Assembly: GCF_006442315.1 (NCBI RefSeq)
Contig: NZ_VFVY01000008.1
Span: 213,446 to 277,445 of the forward strand
From: Mesorhizobium sp. B2-3-4
GTDB lineage: Bacteria; Pseudomonadota; Alphaproteobacteria; Rhizobiales; Rhizobiaceae
DNA length: 64,000 nt
Direction of reading: 5' to 3'
Shown: piece after piece, positions 33,214-41,572 of the stretch
Layout: the number at the start of each line of letters is the position of its first letter
How positions within the stretch are numbered: the stretch's first letter is position 1
Made by a program: the position numbers and the translations under genes
The notes under the pieces: model-generated
Seen by the model: only the letters and a program-made list of their open reading frames with translations
Databases searched by the model: none
What the model was told of the DNA's origin: nothing

Positions 33214-34140
33214 ATGTCCTTGTTGTTCAGCCGCGCGTCGCTTGCCAGCCTTGGCCTGGCCCTCGGCCTGTCGGCGTTTTGCCTGTCGCCATCGATGGCG
33301 CAGGAGACCGCTCCCGCACCGGCCGCACCGGCCGATGCGGCAGCACCCGCCGCGGCGCCGGTCGACCCGAATGCCGTGGTCGCCACCGTTAACGGCCAGT
33401 CGCTGACCGAAGCCGACCTGGTGCTTGCCGAGGGCGAGCTTTCGCAGCAGTTCGCGCAGTTGCCGCCCGAACAGCGCCGCGCCGCCGCGCTCTCGGCGGC
33501 GATCGAGATCCGCGTCATGGCCGCCAAGGCCGTGACCGACGGCCTCGACAAGGATCCCGACTTCCAGCGCCGCATGGCCTTCCTGCAGCAGCGCGCGCTG
33601 CATGGCGAGATGGTCGAGAAGGGTGTCGTCGACAAGGTCACCGATGCCGAGGTGCGCGCCCGCTACGACCAGGAAATCGCCAACACGCCGCCGGTCAACG
33701 AAGTGCATGCCCGTCACATCCTCGTGAAGACGAAGGAAGAGGCCGAGGCGATCATCAAGCAGCTCGATGGCGGTGCGGATTTCCAGAAACTCGCCAACGA
33801 GCACACCAGCGATCCATCGGGCAAATCCAACGGCGGCGACCTCGGCTGGTTCGGGCCTGGCCAGATGGTGCCGGAGTTCGACAAGGCGGCTTTCGCGCTT
33901 GAGGTCGGCAAGTACACCGAGCAACCGGTGCAGTCGCAGTTCGGCTGGCACGTCATCAAGCTCGAGGACAAGCGCGCCAAGCAGCCGCCGGCTTTCGACG
34001 ACGTCAAGGACCAGGCCAAGCAGGCGGTCATCCGCGACAAGTATTTCGCACTGGTCAAGTCGCTGCGCGCCGATGCCAAGGTGGAGATTCCGGACGCCAA
34101 GCTGAAGCAGGCCGTGGACACGCTGGAAAGCGCCAAGTAA
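33214..34140 (+). CDS. Periplasmic parvulin-type peptidyl-prolyl isomerase
   Basis: The 308-aa product has a signal peptide (ASLGLALGLSAFCLSPSMAQE), an Ala/Pro-rich linker, a SurA-like N-terminal helical part (VVATVNGQSLTEADL), and a rotamase domain with VNEVHARHILVKTKEEAE, SDPSGKSNGGDLGWFGPGQMV and GWHVIKLEDKR. It helps fold exported and outer-membrane proteins. GGAG lies 9 bases before the ATG. It is divergent from secA across 260 bases, with no other gene visible between them. Confidence 0.95.
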   Translation: MSLLFSRASLASLGLALGLSAFCLSPSMAQETAPAPAAPADAAAPAAAPVDPNAVVATVNGQSLTEADLVLAEGELSQQFAQLPPEQRRAAALSAAIEIRVMAAKAVTDGLDKDPDFQRRMAFLQQRALHGEMVEKGVVDKVTDAEVRARYDQEIANTPPVNEVHARHILVKTKEEAEAIIKQLDGGADFQKLANEHTSDPSGKSNGGDLGWFGPGQMVPEFDKAAFALEVGKYTEQPVQSQFGWHVIKLEDKRAKQPPAFDDVKDQAKQAVIRDKYFALVKSLRADAKVEIPDAKLKQAVDTLESAK

Positions 34141-34153
34141 GCCACCAACTTCG

Positions 34154-34195
34154 AAAGGGGGCGCGGCGGCCGAAGGGCGCCGCGCCCCCTTTTTT
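34154..34195 (+). terminator. Strong intrinsic terminator after the parvulin gene
   Basis: GGGGGCGCGGCG (34157-34168) pairs perfectly with its complement at 34178-34189, extended by AAA/TTT, and is followed by six Ts (34190-34195). Confidence 0.95.
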
Positions 34196-34210
34196 GTTGA
34201 TCAGCCGACT

Positions 34211-34810
34211 CTAGCTGGCGGGCGCCGCTATGCCTCGCAGGAGGTAGCGGACCATCTCGCGGATCGTCGCCTCGGGTTCGTCCAGCCGGCTGGTCAGGAG
34301 ATGCCGCCAGGCATAAGAGGCCAGGAGGTCGGCGACGATGGCCGGATCGATATTGCCGGCGATCTCGCCCCTTGCCTTGGCGCGCTCGATGATCTGGCCG
34401 GTGTGGGCGCGGCGTCCGCCGGCGTAGCCGGCAAGGGCGGCGGCCGCGGTTTCATCCGATTGCGCCTCGGCGATCAGCGACCTGAACACGCTGCCCGACG
34501 ATGTCTCGCGCCAGTGCGAGAACAGGTTGACCAGAAAACCGACGAGATCCTCTTCCAATCGTCCCGTGTCGGGGACCTCGACGCGCTTCTGGCGCTGGTA
34601 GACCTCGAGCAGCAGGGCCGCCTTGCTCGGCCACCAGCGATAGATGGTCGGCTTGCCGGCGCGGGCGCGCCGCGCCACGGCCTCGATCGAAAAGCCGGCA
34701 TAACCGGCCTCGACCAGCACGGCTTCGGCGGCCTCCAGAATGGCCTCGGCGCTGTCGGGGTTGCGCCGCGCGCCGATCGATTTGCGCGCGGTATCCGCCT
34801 CCTCGGCCAT
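34211..34810 (-). CDS. TetR-family transcriptional regulator
   Basis: The 199-aa product has an N-terminal helix-turn-helix (AILEAAEAVLVEAGYAGFSIEAVARRARAGKPTIYRWWPSKAALLLEVY, about residues 22-70) and a TetR_C-type ligand domain with the pattern SLIAEAQSDETAAAAL. ATG at 34810 is chosen because the frame upstream gives an odd basic extension and GGTGGGA lies just before this ATG. It is on the opposite strand to its left neighbour and about 100 bases from the caspase-like gene. The target is unknown; self-regulation is likely. Confidence 0.88.
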   Translation of the reverse strand: MAEEADTARKSIGARRNPDSAEAILEAAEAVLVEAGYAGFSIEAVARRARAGKPTIYRWWPSKAALLLEVYQRQKRVEVPDTGRLEEDLVGFLVNLFSHWRETSSGSVFRSLIAEAQSDETAAAALAGYAGGRRAHTGQIIERAKARGEIAGNIDPAIVADLLASYAWRHLLTSRLDEPEATIREMVRYLLRGIAAPAS

Positions 34811-34912
34811 TCCCACCGTCCTCGTTTCAGTTCGCCGGCAATGATAAGTGATCCGGCGATGAAACGAAACGACCCGTTTTCCGACGTTGGCGCCGTCACC
34901 GGGCAAGGGCCG

Positions 34913-36139
34913 TCACATCGCCTGCGATGTTTCCGATACGATGCGCCATCCCTTGTCGGTCTTGATCAGTTCCAGCGTCACACGCGCCTTGCCGGCCACA
35001 CGCGCCGCCGACTTGTCCTTCGGTGTGTAGTCGTAGTTTATGGCGAAGACGGCTTGCGCGCTGCCCTCGCCATGCGGTGTCACCTCCAGGCTGCCGGGCT
35101 CGAGGCCAAGCGACCAGGAGGCCCATTGCGCGAACCAGTCGCTCTTCACCTTCACCAATGTCTCGATGTCATAGGGCGTGCCGAAGATGGTTGCGGATGG
35201 GCCGTAAAGCCGTCTGACGGCGGCGCGCATGTCCTTGGCGTCGGGCTCCAGATAGTCGTCGCGCAGGAATTTCTCGATCGAGGTCTTGTCATCGCCGACC
35301 GAACGCTCGAGCGCCGCCACCTGCGTGGAGGGCGCCGGTGCTGCCGCCGGCTCGGGCGCCTTCACCATCCCTTCGCCGGGGACGAATTCGAAGCGCTCGA
35401 GCAGCGATCCCTGCTCCCAGGGGCGCTGGGCCTCGCGCGTCTGCGAAACCACGTCGCGGCGCACGGCGATCATCATGTCGTTGATGCTCTGGCCGGGTTC
35501 GGCGATGTGGCGCAGCAACGCCTGGGCGAAGGGCGAGTTGCGGCCGCTGCCGTCCATGGCGACCGCGCCCGGCGCGGTCGAGAAGGCGATGAAGGAGCCA
35601 CGCGTCGAGTCGAACTGTGCCAGCCCTGCCAGCGCCGTCGCCGAGCGTGTGGTGGCGGTGCGGCTCAAGCTGCGGGCAAACGGGTTGTTGCGGCAGGCGT
35701 CGAGGAACACCAGGCTGACCTTGGTCTGCTGTTCCATGATGTCGAGGACTTCGTCGATCGGCACCGCCTCGAGTTGCAGCTTGACCGGCATGTCCAACCG
35801 CGCGTCGACCGGTACGATGTAGTTGCGCCCATCGACCTGCAGGCCGTGGCCGGCATAATAGAAGAGCCCGACGCCGGCGCCTTCGAGCGCATCGGAGAAC
35901 TCGCCGATGCTGCGCTCGAGTTCGCGCTTGCCGAGATCGTTGCCTTCGATGACCTCGAAGCCGATCGAACGCAGCTTGTCGGCGATATCGAGCGCGTCGT
36001 TGACCGGATTGGCCAGCGTACCGGCTTCGGCATAGGTGCCGTTGCCGATGACGAGCGCCACGCGCCGGCCCGGCTCCGCGTCGGCGCGCAGCAGCAAAAG
36101 TCCCAGAAATGCCCAAGCGAGGATCACAAGCCTGCCCAT
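34913..36139 (-). CDS. Secreted caspase-family (peptidase C14) protein
   Basis: The 408-aa product has an N-terminal signal (VILAWAFLGLLLLRADAEPG) and a caspase p20-like domain: RRVALVIGNGTYAEAGTLANPVNDALDIADKL, the catalytic histidine in FYYAGHGLQ (His98) and the catalytic cysteine in VFLDACRNNPF (Cys149). A C-terminal domain of about 120 residues (about 285-408), ending WRIVSETSQAM, looks like an SnoaL/NTF2-like cone fold. Orthocaspases cleave after basic residues; the target here is unknown. Export to the periplasm is likely. It lies between TetR and argJ, on the strand opposite to argJ. Confidence 0.9.
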   Translation of the reverse strand: MGRLVILAWAFLGLLLLRADAEPGRRVALVIGNGTYAEAGTLANPVNDALDIADKLRSIGFEVIEGNDLGKRELERSIGEFSDALEGAGVGLFYYAGHGLQVDGRNYIVPVDARLDMPVKLQLEAVPIDEVLDIMEQQTKVSLVFLDACRNNPFARSLSRTATTRSATALAGLAQFDSTRGSFIAFSTAPGAVAMDGSGRNSPFAQALLRHIAEPGQSINDMMIAVRRDVVSQTREAQRPWEQGSLLERFEFVPGEGMVKAPEPAAAPAPSTQVAALERSVGDDKTSIEKFLRDDYLEPDAKDMRAAVRRLYGPSATIFGTPYDIETLVKVKSDWFAQWASWSLGLEPGSLEVTPHGEGSAQAVFAINYDYTPKDKSAARVAGKARVTLELIKTDKGWRIVSETSQAM

Positions 36140-36308
36140 GGGGCAGGATCATAGCGCCACAGGCCCCGGCGACGCCAACAGATTTGATTTGCAAGCTTAA
36201 TCCGCAACGGCTCGCGGTCCGGCAAGCGCGACGAAAACGCCCTTGCGCCGGCGCGTCGTATCGGGCAAACCGGCCTCTCCCCTTGCGATTTTCCCGCCCG
36301 AGGTCCCC

Positions 36309-37550
36309 ATGTCCACGACGATTTCGCCGCTCGCGCCGAAGAAATACCCCAAGATGCCTGTCATCGAAGGGGTGCGCATCGCCACCGCCGAAGCGGGGAT
36401 CAAGTACAAAAACCGTACCGACCTGCTGGCCATGGTGTTCGACGAGGGAACGGCGGTCGCCGGCGTCTTCACCAAGTCGAAATGCCCCTCGGCACCGGTC
36501 GATTTCTGTCGCCAGAACCTCGGCGCCGGCAAGGCGCGGGTGCTGGTCGTCAATTCCGGCAACGCCAACGCCTTTACCGGCAAGAAGGGCCGTCAATCCA
36601 CCGCGCTGACGGGCGAAGCGGCGGCGAAGGCCGCGGGCTGCACGGCAGGCGAGGTGTTCCTGGCCTCGACCGGCGTCATCGGCGAGCCGCTCGACACGAC
36701 CAAGTTCAGCCATCTGCTTACGGGCCTGGTCAGCGACGGCAAGCCGGATTTGTGGACCGAAGCGGCCAAGGCGATCATGACCACCGATACCTATCCGAAG
36801 GTGGCGACGCAGACGGTGAAGCTCGGCGACGCCGATGTCACCATCAACGGCATCTCCAAAGGCGCCGGCATGATCGCGCCCGACATGGCGACGATGCTGT
36901 CCTTCATCGCCACGGACGCGCCGATCGCGGCGCCGGTGCTGCAGGACCTGCTCTCGCGCGGCACCGCCAAGACCTTCAACGCGGTCACCGTCGACAGCGA
37001 CACCTCGACCAGCGACACGCTGCTTTTGTTCGCCACCGGCAAGGCGGCCAAGCGTGGCGCGCCCGCAATCAGCGATCCGAAAGACCCTCGGCTCGGCGCG
37101 TTCCGCCGGGCGCTGGGCAAGGTGCTGAAATCGCTGGCGCTGCAAGTGGTGCGCGACGGCGAGGGCGCCCGCAAGCAGGTCGAGGTCACGGTCACCGGCG
37201 CAAAGTCGGCCCGCTCGGCCAAGCGCATCGCGCTGTCGATCGCCAATTCGCCGCTGGTCAAGACGGCGGTGGCCGGTGAGGATGCCAATTGGGGTCGTGT
37301 CGTCATGGCCGTCGGCAAGGCCGGCGAGCCGGCCGACCGCGACCTCCTGTCGATCTGGTTCGGCGACAACCGGCTGGCGCATGAGGGCGAGCGCGACCCG
37401 GCCTATTCGGAAGAAAAGACCTCGGCCTACATGAAGCGCGACGACATCCGCATCCGCGCCGATATCGGTATCGGCCGCGGCAAGGCGACGGTGTGGACCT
37501 GCGACCTCACCAAGGAATATGTCGCCATCAATGGCGACTACCGGAGCTGA
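36309..37550 (+). CDS. argJ: Bifunctional ornithine acetyltransferase / N-acetylglutamate synthase
   Basis: The 413-aa product has the ArgJ signatures: [13 protein letters not shown], and the autocleavage site [16 protein letters not shown], where Thr195 becomes the N-terminal nucleophile of the beta chain. It ends [15 protein letters not shown] as usual. It moves acetyl from N-acetylornithine to glutamate in the cyclic arginine pathway. ATG at 36309 has CGAGG upstream and fits the family N-terminus ([16 protein letters not shown]). Confidence 0.97.
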   Translation: MSTTISPLAPKKYPKMPVIEGVRIATAEAGIKYKNRTDLLAMVFDEGTAVAGVFTKSKCPSAPVDFCRQNLGAGKARVLVVNSGNANAFTGKKGRQSTALTGEAAAKAAGCTAGEVFLASTGVIGEPLDTTKFSHLLTGLVSDGKPDLWTEAAKAIMTTDTYPKVATQTVKLGDADVTINGISKGAGMIAPDMATMLSFIATDAPIAAPVLQDLLSRGTAKTFNAVTVDSDTSTSDTLLLFATGKAAKRGAPAISDPKDPRLGAFRRALGKVLKSLALQVVRDGEGARKQVEVTVTGAKSARSAKRIALSIANSPLVKTAVAGEDANWGRVVMAVGKAGEPADRDLLSIWFGDNRLAHEGERDPAYSEEKTSAYMKRDDIRIRADIGIGRGKATVWTCDLTKEYVAINGDYRS

Positions 37551-37555
37551 TTGGC

Positions 37556-38332
37556 TTGGTTTCGCGTCATCCGGCAAGCATGCTCGCGACCGTGCGCCGC
37601 TACGAGGCGGCCGGCTTTCGCGCCTGGCCGGCGGCCGCTGTCCATTATGACGGCACCTGGGTGGTGCGGCTGACCGCCGGCCATCCGGCCAAGCGGCTGA
37701 ATTCGGTCAATCCGCTCGATCCTGGCGACATCCAGCACATTGCCGACCGCATCGGCCGCGCCAGCCGCCGTTTCGATGCCTATGGCCGGCCGCTGACGTT
37801 TCGCATGTCGCCACTCTCCGGCCCCGATCTTGCCAGCCATCTCGACAGTGAGGGCTGGAGCCGGTTCGACGAATCCCTGGTCATGCGGCTTCCGCTCGCC
37901 GGCGCACAGCTTGATACGGCCATGGACCAGATCCCGCTCAAGGACATCAGCCGCTTCATCGGTGCATCGCTCAAGGTCAGCGGCTCGGACGTGTCGCTGC
38001 GGCCGGGCCTGTCTGAGATCATCGGCGCCATCCAGCCCGAGGCCGGGCTGTTCGCGCTCGAGGATGGGGCGGAGCCGCTGGCGACGCTGATCTGCGTGCA
38101 CGATGGCGATCTTGCCGGCCTGTTCGAGGTTGCCACCGACAAGGCGGCGCGCAACAAGGGCCACGGACGCAATCTGATCCTGTCGGCGCTGAAATGGGCG
38201 CGGTTGCGGGGTGCGCGCGAAGCCTGGCTGCAGGTCGAGGCCGGCAACGTTCCGGCACTGGCGCTCTACCGCTCGCTCGGCTTCGAAGAGGTCTATCGCT
38301 ACCACTACCGCCGGCCGCCTGGTCATGAGTGA
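37556..38332 (+). CDS. GNAT-family N-acetyltransferase
   Basis: The 258-aa product has a C-terminal GNAT domain: FEVATDKAARNKGHGRNLILSAL (acetyl-CoA loop, about residues 178-200) and WLQVEAGNVPALALYRSLGFEEVYRYHYR. The N-terminal half is a divergent second GNAT-like fold. The start is uncertain: TTG at 37556, with GGAG 9 bases upstream, overlaps nothing and follows argJ by 5 bases; ATG at 37580 is the alternative. It is in one transcription unit with argJ and mutT. The substrate is unknown. Confidence 0.85.
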   Translation: MVSRHPASMLATVRRYEAAGFRAWPAAAVHYDGTWVVRLTAGHPAKRLNSVNPLDPGDIQHIADRIGRASRRFDAYGRPLTFRMSPLSGPDLASHLDSEGWSRFDESLVMRLPLAGAQLDTAMDQIPLKDISRFIGASLKVSGSDVSLRPGLSEIIGAIQPEAGLFALEDGAEPLATLICVHDGDLAGLFEVATDKAARNKGHGRNLILSALKWARLRGAREAWLQVEAGNVPALALYRSLGFEEVYRYHYRRPPGHE

Positions 38333-38340
38333 AGTTAGGC

Positions 38341-38763
38341 ATGAATGACGCGGCATCCAACGGCAAGCGCCTGCTGCTGGTCGCCGCTTGCGCGCTGGTC
38401 GATACTGACGGCCGCGTGCTCCTGGCACAGCGGCCCGAGGGCAAGCAGCTTGCGGGCCTGTGGGAATTTCCAGGCGGCAAGGTCGAGCCGGGCGAGACGC
38501 CGGAGCAATGCCTCATCCGTGAACTGCATGAGGAGATTGGCATCGAGACCGAGACTCCGTGCCTGGCGCCGCTGACCTTCGCCAGCCATTCCTACGACGA
38601 CTTCCATCTCCTGATGCCGCTGTTCGTCTGCCGCCGCTTCCGCGGCATCGCCCAGCCGAGGGAAGGACAAGCCCTGAAATGGGTGCGGCCGAAACAGATG
38701 CGCGACTATCCGATGCCGCCGGCCGACGCACCGCTGATACCGTTCCTGATCGATCTCCTCTAG
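38341..38763 (+). CDS. mutT: 8-oxo-dGTP diphosphatase (NUDIX, MutT)
   Basis: The 140-aa product begins MNDAASNGKRLLLVAACALV and contains a complete NUDIX box (GGKVEPGETPEQCLIREL with HEEIGIE), followed by the MutT-like LKWVRPKQMRDYPMPPADAPLIP. It hydrolyses oxidised dGTP so that it is not built into DNA. An in-frame GTG at 38329 overlapping the previous stop (GTGA) is an alternative start that would couple translation to the GNAT gene. Confidence 0.92.
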   Translation: MNDAASNGKRLLLVAACALVDTDGRVLLAQRPEGKQLAGLWEFPGGKVEPGETPEQCLIRELHEEIGIETETPCLAPLTFASHSYDDFHLLMPLFVCRRFRGIAQPREGQALKWVRPKQMRDYPMPPADAPLIPFLIDLL

Positions 38764-38888
38764 GGACCTAGTGGACTGGCCGGACCATGGTCCATATCAG
38801 TCAGCGTTAATGGAAGATTTATCTGATCATGAAAAATTGATGCATGGCCGCTTGGTGCGGCCGCCGCCATACGCTTGGGAGCGATAGG

Positions 38889-39200
38889 ATGAGCCTGGAC
38901 AGGGATTGGGATTCGATCCGGCCCGACCGCGGTTTTCGCGCCGCCGATGCAGGCATGGGCGTTCTGCGCGTCGCGCTGCTGTTCGGATCGGCCGCCGTGG
39001 CGCTGGCGCTGATCGCGACGCCTTTTCTCGACAGCCAGACGCGTTCGCAAACGGCGCGCGACGATTTCCCGGGCCTCGACATGACGGCCACGGGTTCGAT
39101 CACCCATCGCAGCACCTATACGGTGCGCCGCAGCGTGCTGCAGGACCCCGGCGGCGTTTGCATCATCCGCTCCGACGGCCAAAGCAGCGGCGACTGCTGA
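38889..39200 (+). CDS. Small single-pass membrane protein of unknown function
   Basis: The 103-aa product begins MSLDRDWDSIRPDRGFRAADAG, has one membrane helix (about 24-44, VLRVALLFGSAAVALALIA), and a periplasmic part with two cysteines (GGVCII and SGDC) that could form a disulfide. GGGAG lies about 10 bases before ATG 38889. It precedes the pilin gene on the same strand. I recall comparable small proteins upstream of pilin genes in rhizobia, without a known role. Confidence 0.7.
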   Translation: MSLDRDWDSIRPDRGFRAADAGMGVLRVALLFGSAAVALALIATPFLDSQTRSQTARDDFPGLDMTATGSITHRSTYTVRRSVLQDPGGVCIIRSDGQSSGDC

Positions 39201-39222
39201 CAAGGTTAAGACATTTCCAAAC

Positions 39223-39240
39223 GGCGGCGATTTCACCGCC
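39223..39240 (+). terminator. Hairpin after the small membrane protein gene
   Basis: GGCGG and CCGCC (5-bp stem, 8-base loop, extended by AAC/GTT with a bulge) are followed by TGTTAA. It is a weak terminator candidate before the pilin promoter. Confidence 0.35.
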
Positions 39241-39242
39241 TG

Positions 39243-39270
39243 TTAAGCCTTTGCCGTTAACCTTTCTTAA
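39243..39270 (+). promoter_or_regulatory. CtrA-like boxes upstream of the pilin gene
   Basis: Three TTAA cores lie at 39243-39246, 39257-39260 and 39267-39270; the last two form GTTAACC-TTTC-TTAAC, a CtrA-like half-site pair with a 6-base gap instead of the usual 7. In Caulobacter the pilin gene pilA is activated by CtrA. The site lies 41-68 bases before the ATG. Confidence 0.5.
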
Positions 39271-39310
39271 CAGATCAGCGCTAAGGTGTGGGCAAGGGGG
39301 AAATGAGGTG

Positions 39311-39490
39311 ATGAAAACAGTGCTGCTGCGCTTCCTCAAGGACGAAAACGGCGCCACCGCGGTCGAATACGCCCTGATTATCTGCGTACTGTCGCTGACG
39401 ATCATCGGTGGTATCGGCCAAGTCTTCAATTCACTGACCTGGTTGTTCAGCGACAATTCCAGCCGGCTGGCCAACGCCTTCGCGCAATAA
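39311..39490 (+). CDS. flp: Flp-type IVb pilin
   Basis: The 59-aa product has the short Flp layout: a basic leader (MKTVLLRFLKDENG), the prepilin peptidase site G/ATAVEYAL with the essential Glu at +5, a hydrophobic helix (LIICVLSLTIIGGIGQVF) and a short tail. It is the structural subunit of adhesive Tad pili. GAGG lies close upstream. No tad/cpa assembly genes are in the window, so it is an isolated pilin gene. Confidence 0.93.
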   Translation: MKTVLLRFLKDENGATAVEYALIICVLSLTIIGGIGQVFNSLTWLFSDNSSRLANAFAQ

Positions 39491-39518
39491 ATCCGGCGTG
39501 TGCGCGCCTGCGGGCGCG

Positions 39519-40379
39519 TCAATGTCCCTCAGGCCCTTCCAAAACCGCCTTCAATGAGACCTTGGCCGAACCGGGCTTCAGCGGCTTCTGCTGCGAGGCA
39601 TCGGGTGCCCAGCCGGACATCCACACCATCGAAAAGCTTGCCCTGATGCGGCCGTCGGGGTCGGAAAAGCGCTCGGCGTAGATTTCGGCGGCGCGCGCAA
39701 ACAGCCGGCGTGAGCCCGGCCGCCGGCTGCGGTCGGCAAGCGCTGAGGTTTCGCCCATGGCACGCAGATCGGCCATCAGGGCGAACAGGTTGGCATAACG
39801 TACCGTCACCGTCTCGACATCGGCGACAGGCAGCGCGAAACCAGCGCGCTGCAGCAGCGCGCCGGCATCGCGCACGTCGGTGAAAGGGATGACGCGGGGG
39901 CTGGCGCCGCCGTAGAGCTCGGTCTCGGCGGCAAGCAGGCTTTCGCGCAATTCCGCCAGCGTGCCGGCGCCCGCGAAGGCGCCAAGGAACAGTCCGTCCG
40001 GTCGCAGCGCGCGGCGGATCTGGATCAACATGCCCGGGATGTCGTTCATCGCCTGCAGCGACAGAAGCGATACAGCAAGATCGAGACCCTGCGGCTCGAA
40101 CGGCACGGTCTCCGGTGGAGCGATCAGGCCGGGGGCACCATTCAGGAAAGCTGCGTCCATCTCGACACGGGCGATATCCGCTACCTTGCCGCTCTGCGCA
40201 ATGACTTCGGCCGCGGCCGCAGTCTGGCAAAACAGGGCCGCCGCCTTGCCGAACCGGCGCTCGACGGCACCCAGCCGGTCGGCAAGATCCTCGGCGGCGC
40301 GATGCATGAGGAAGTCGGCGCCGTCTGCCGCATGGATGAGCGCGCGCCGCTTGTGCGCCAGCCACAGAGAGGTATCCAT
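39519..40379 (-). CDS. SAM-dependent methyltransferase (BioC/NDUFAF5-like)
   Basis: The 286-aa product begins MDTSLWLAHKRRALIHAADG and has a class I methyltransferase region, with LDLAVSLLSLQAMNDIPGML followed by LRPDGLFLGAFAGAGTLAELRESL. The SAM-binding motif is weak. The sequence resembles the BioC/NDUFAF5 group that in mitochondria hydroxylates a complex I subunit; which activity applies is unclear. ATG at 40379 is chosen since the frame upstream overlaps the divergent comF gene in an unnatural composition. The start is 51 bases from the comF start. Confidence 0.85.
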   Translation of the reverse strand: MDTSLWLAHKRRALIHAADGADFLMHRAAEDLADRLGAVERRFGKAAALFCQTAAAAEVIAQSGKVADIARVEMDAAFLNGAPGLIAPPETVPFEPQGLDLAVSLLSLQAMNDIPGMLIQIRRALRPDGLFLGAFAGAGTLAELRESLLAAETELYGGASPRVIPFTDVRDAGALLQRAGFALPVADVETVTVRYANLFALMADLRAMGETSALADRSRRPGSRRLFARAAEIYAERFSDPDGRIRASFSMVWMSGWAPDASQQKPLKPGSAKVSLKAVLEGPEGH

Positions 40380-40430
40380 TATAGGCTGCAAGGGATGGTC
40401 CTTGTTTGTCCGCGCCCTGATGTGGTTCAT

Positions 40431-41267
40431 ATGGTGGCGTCGAAGACCAATCACGTGGCCGATCCGATGCGCAAGATCAAGTCCGTCGAGATCGGCAAGC
40501 TCGCCCGGTCGGCAACCCGATCGGTTCTGGGCTGGCCGGCGCGCATCCTGTTTCCCCCGGTCTGCGCCGGTTGCCGCCGGCAGGTCTCGCAGCCGGGTGT
40601 GCTGTGCGGCGCCTGCTGGCCGAAGCTGCGATTGCTGGAGCGGCCGTGGTGCCCGGTGATGGGCACGCCGTTCACCCATCACATGGGCGAGGGCTTTCTA
40701 TCGGCGGAAGCGATCGCCGATCCGCCGCCCTTTGAGCGGGCGCGGGCGGCGGTTGCCTATTCCGGCGTCGCCCGCCAGATGGTGCAGGGGCTGAAATACC
40801 AGGATCGCACGGATCTCGCGCCCTGGATGGCGCGGTGGATGGTGCGCGTGGGCGCCGATCTCATCGCCGACGCGGATGTGGTTGTGCCCGTGCCGCTGCA
40901 TTGGCGCCGCTTTTTCAGGCGCCGGTTCAATCAGTCGGCGGAGCTGGCGCGCGCGGTCTGCGATCTCAGCGGGCTGACTTTCGCGCCTTCCGCCATGCGG
41001 CGCGTGAAACTCACCCGCCAGCAGGTCGGGCTGGAGCGGCAGGAGCGTGAGGAAAATGTGCGTGCGGCCTTTCGCGTGCCGGATGAGGCCGAGATCGAGA
41101 TTGCCGGCCGCAGGGTGCTTCTGATCGACGATGTCTACACCACCGGCGCCACCGTGCGTGCCGCCACCAAGGCGCTGAAAAAAGGGGGTGCGGCGGCAGT
41201 CGACGTGCTGACCTTTGCCCGCGTGTTGCCGGGGGACTTCCGGGCGGACGAGTCCGCGACTATATAA
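40431..41267 (+). CDS. comF: ComF-family phosphoribosyltransferase-like protein
   Basis: The 278-aa product has an N-terminal cysteine cluster (CAGCRRQVSQPGVLCGACW) and a C-terminal phosphoribosyltransferase fold with the PRPP-binding loop VLLIDDVYTTGAT and VVVPVPLHWRRFFRRRFNQS. ComF is needed for DNA uptake in naturally competent species; in alphaproteobacteria its role is unclear and it may act in single-strand DNA handling. Starts at 40395, 40431 and 40467 are possible; none has a strong ribosome binding site. Confidence 0.88.
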   Translation: MVASKTNHVADPMRKIKSVEIGKLARSATRSVLGWPARILFPPVCAGCRRQVSQPGVLCGACWPKLRLLERPWCPVMGTPFTHHMGEGFLSAEAIADPPPFERARAAVAYSGVARQMVQGLKYQDRTDLAPWMARWMVRVGADLIADADVVVPVPLHWRRFFRRRFNQSAELARAVCDLSGLTFAPSAMRRVKLTRQQVGLERQEREENVRAAFRVPDEAEIEIAGRRVLLIDDVYTTGATVRAATKALKKGGAAAVDVLTFARVLPGDFRADESATI

Positions 41268-41292
41268 GTCGGCAAGGAAAGCGGAATTCGTC

Positions 41293-41562
41293 ATGGTCGA
41301 TGTCACGATCTATACACGCATGATGTGCAGTTACTGCACGGCGGCCAAGCGGCTGCTGGAGCGCAAGGGCGTCGCCTATACCGAGCACGACGCGTCGTTT
41401 TCGCCCGAACTGCGCCAGGAGATGATCTCGCGGGCGCATGGCCGCACGACTTTCCCGCAGATTTTCATCGGCGAGACACATGTCGGCGGCTGCGACGACC
41501 TGCATGAACTGGACGCCGAAGGCCGGCTCGACAAGCTGCTGGCCAACGCTTCGACGATTTGA
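41293..41562 (+). CDS. grxC: Glutaredoxin 3 with CSYC active site
   Basis: The 89-aa product (VTIYTRMMCSYCTAAKRLL) has a dithiol active site CSYC in place of the more common CPYC, plus the TTFPQIFIG cis-proline glutathione-binding segment and GGCDDLHEL. It reduces disulfides and glutathione mixed disulfides. AAGGAAAG lies about 10 bases upstream. It is 25 bases after comF and 10 before the nitrilase-family gene, in one transcription unit. Confidence 0.95.
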   Translation: MVDVTIYTRMMCSYCTAAKRLLERKGVAYTEHDASFSPELRQEMISRAHGRTTFPQIFIGETHVGGCDDLHELDAEGRLDKLLANASTI

Positions 41563-41572
41563 GGATGTGACA

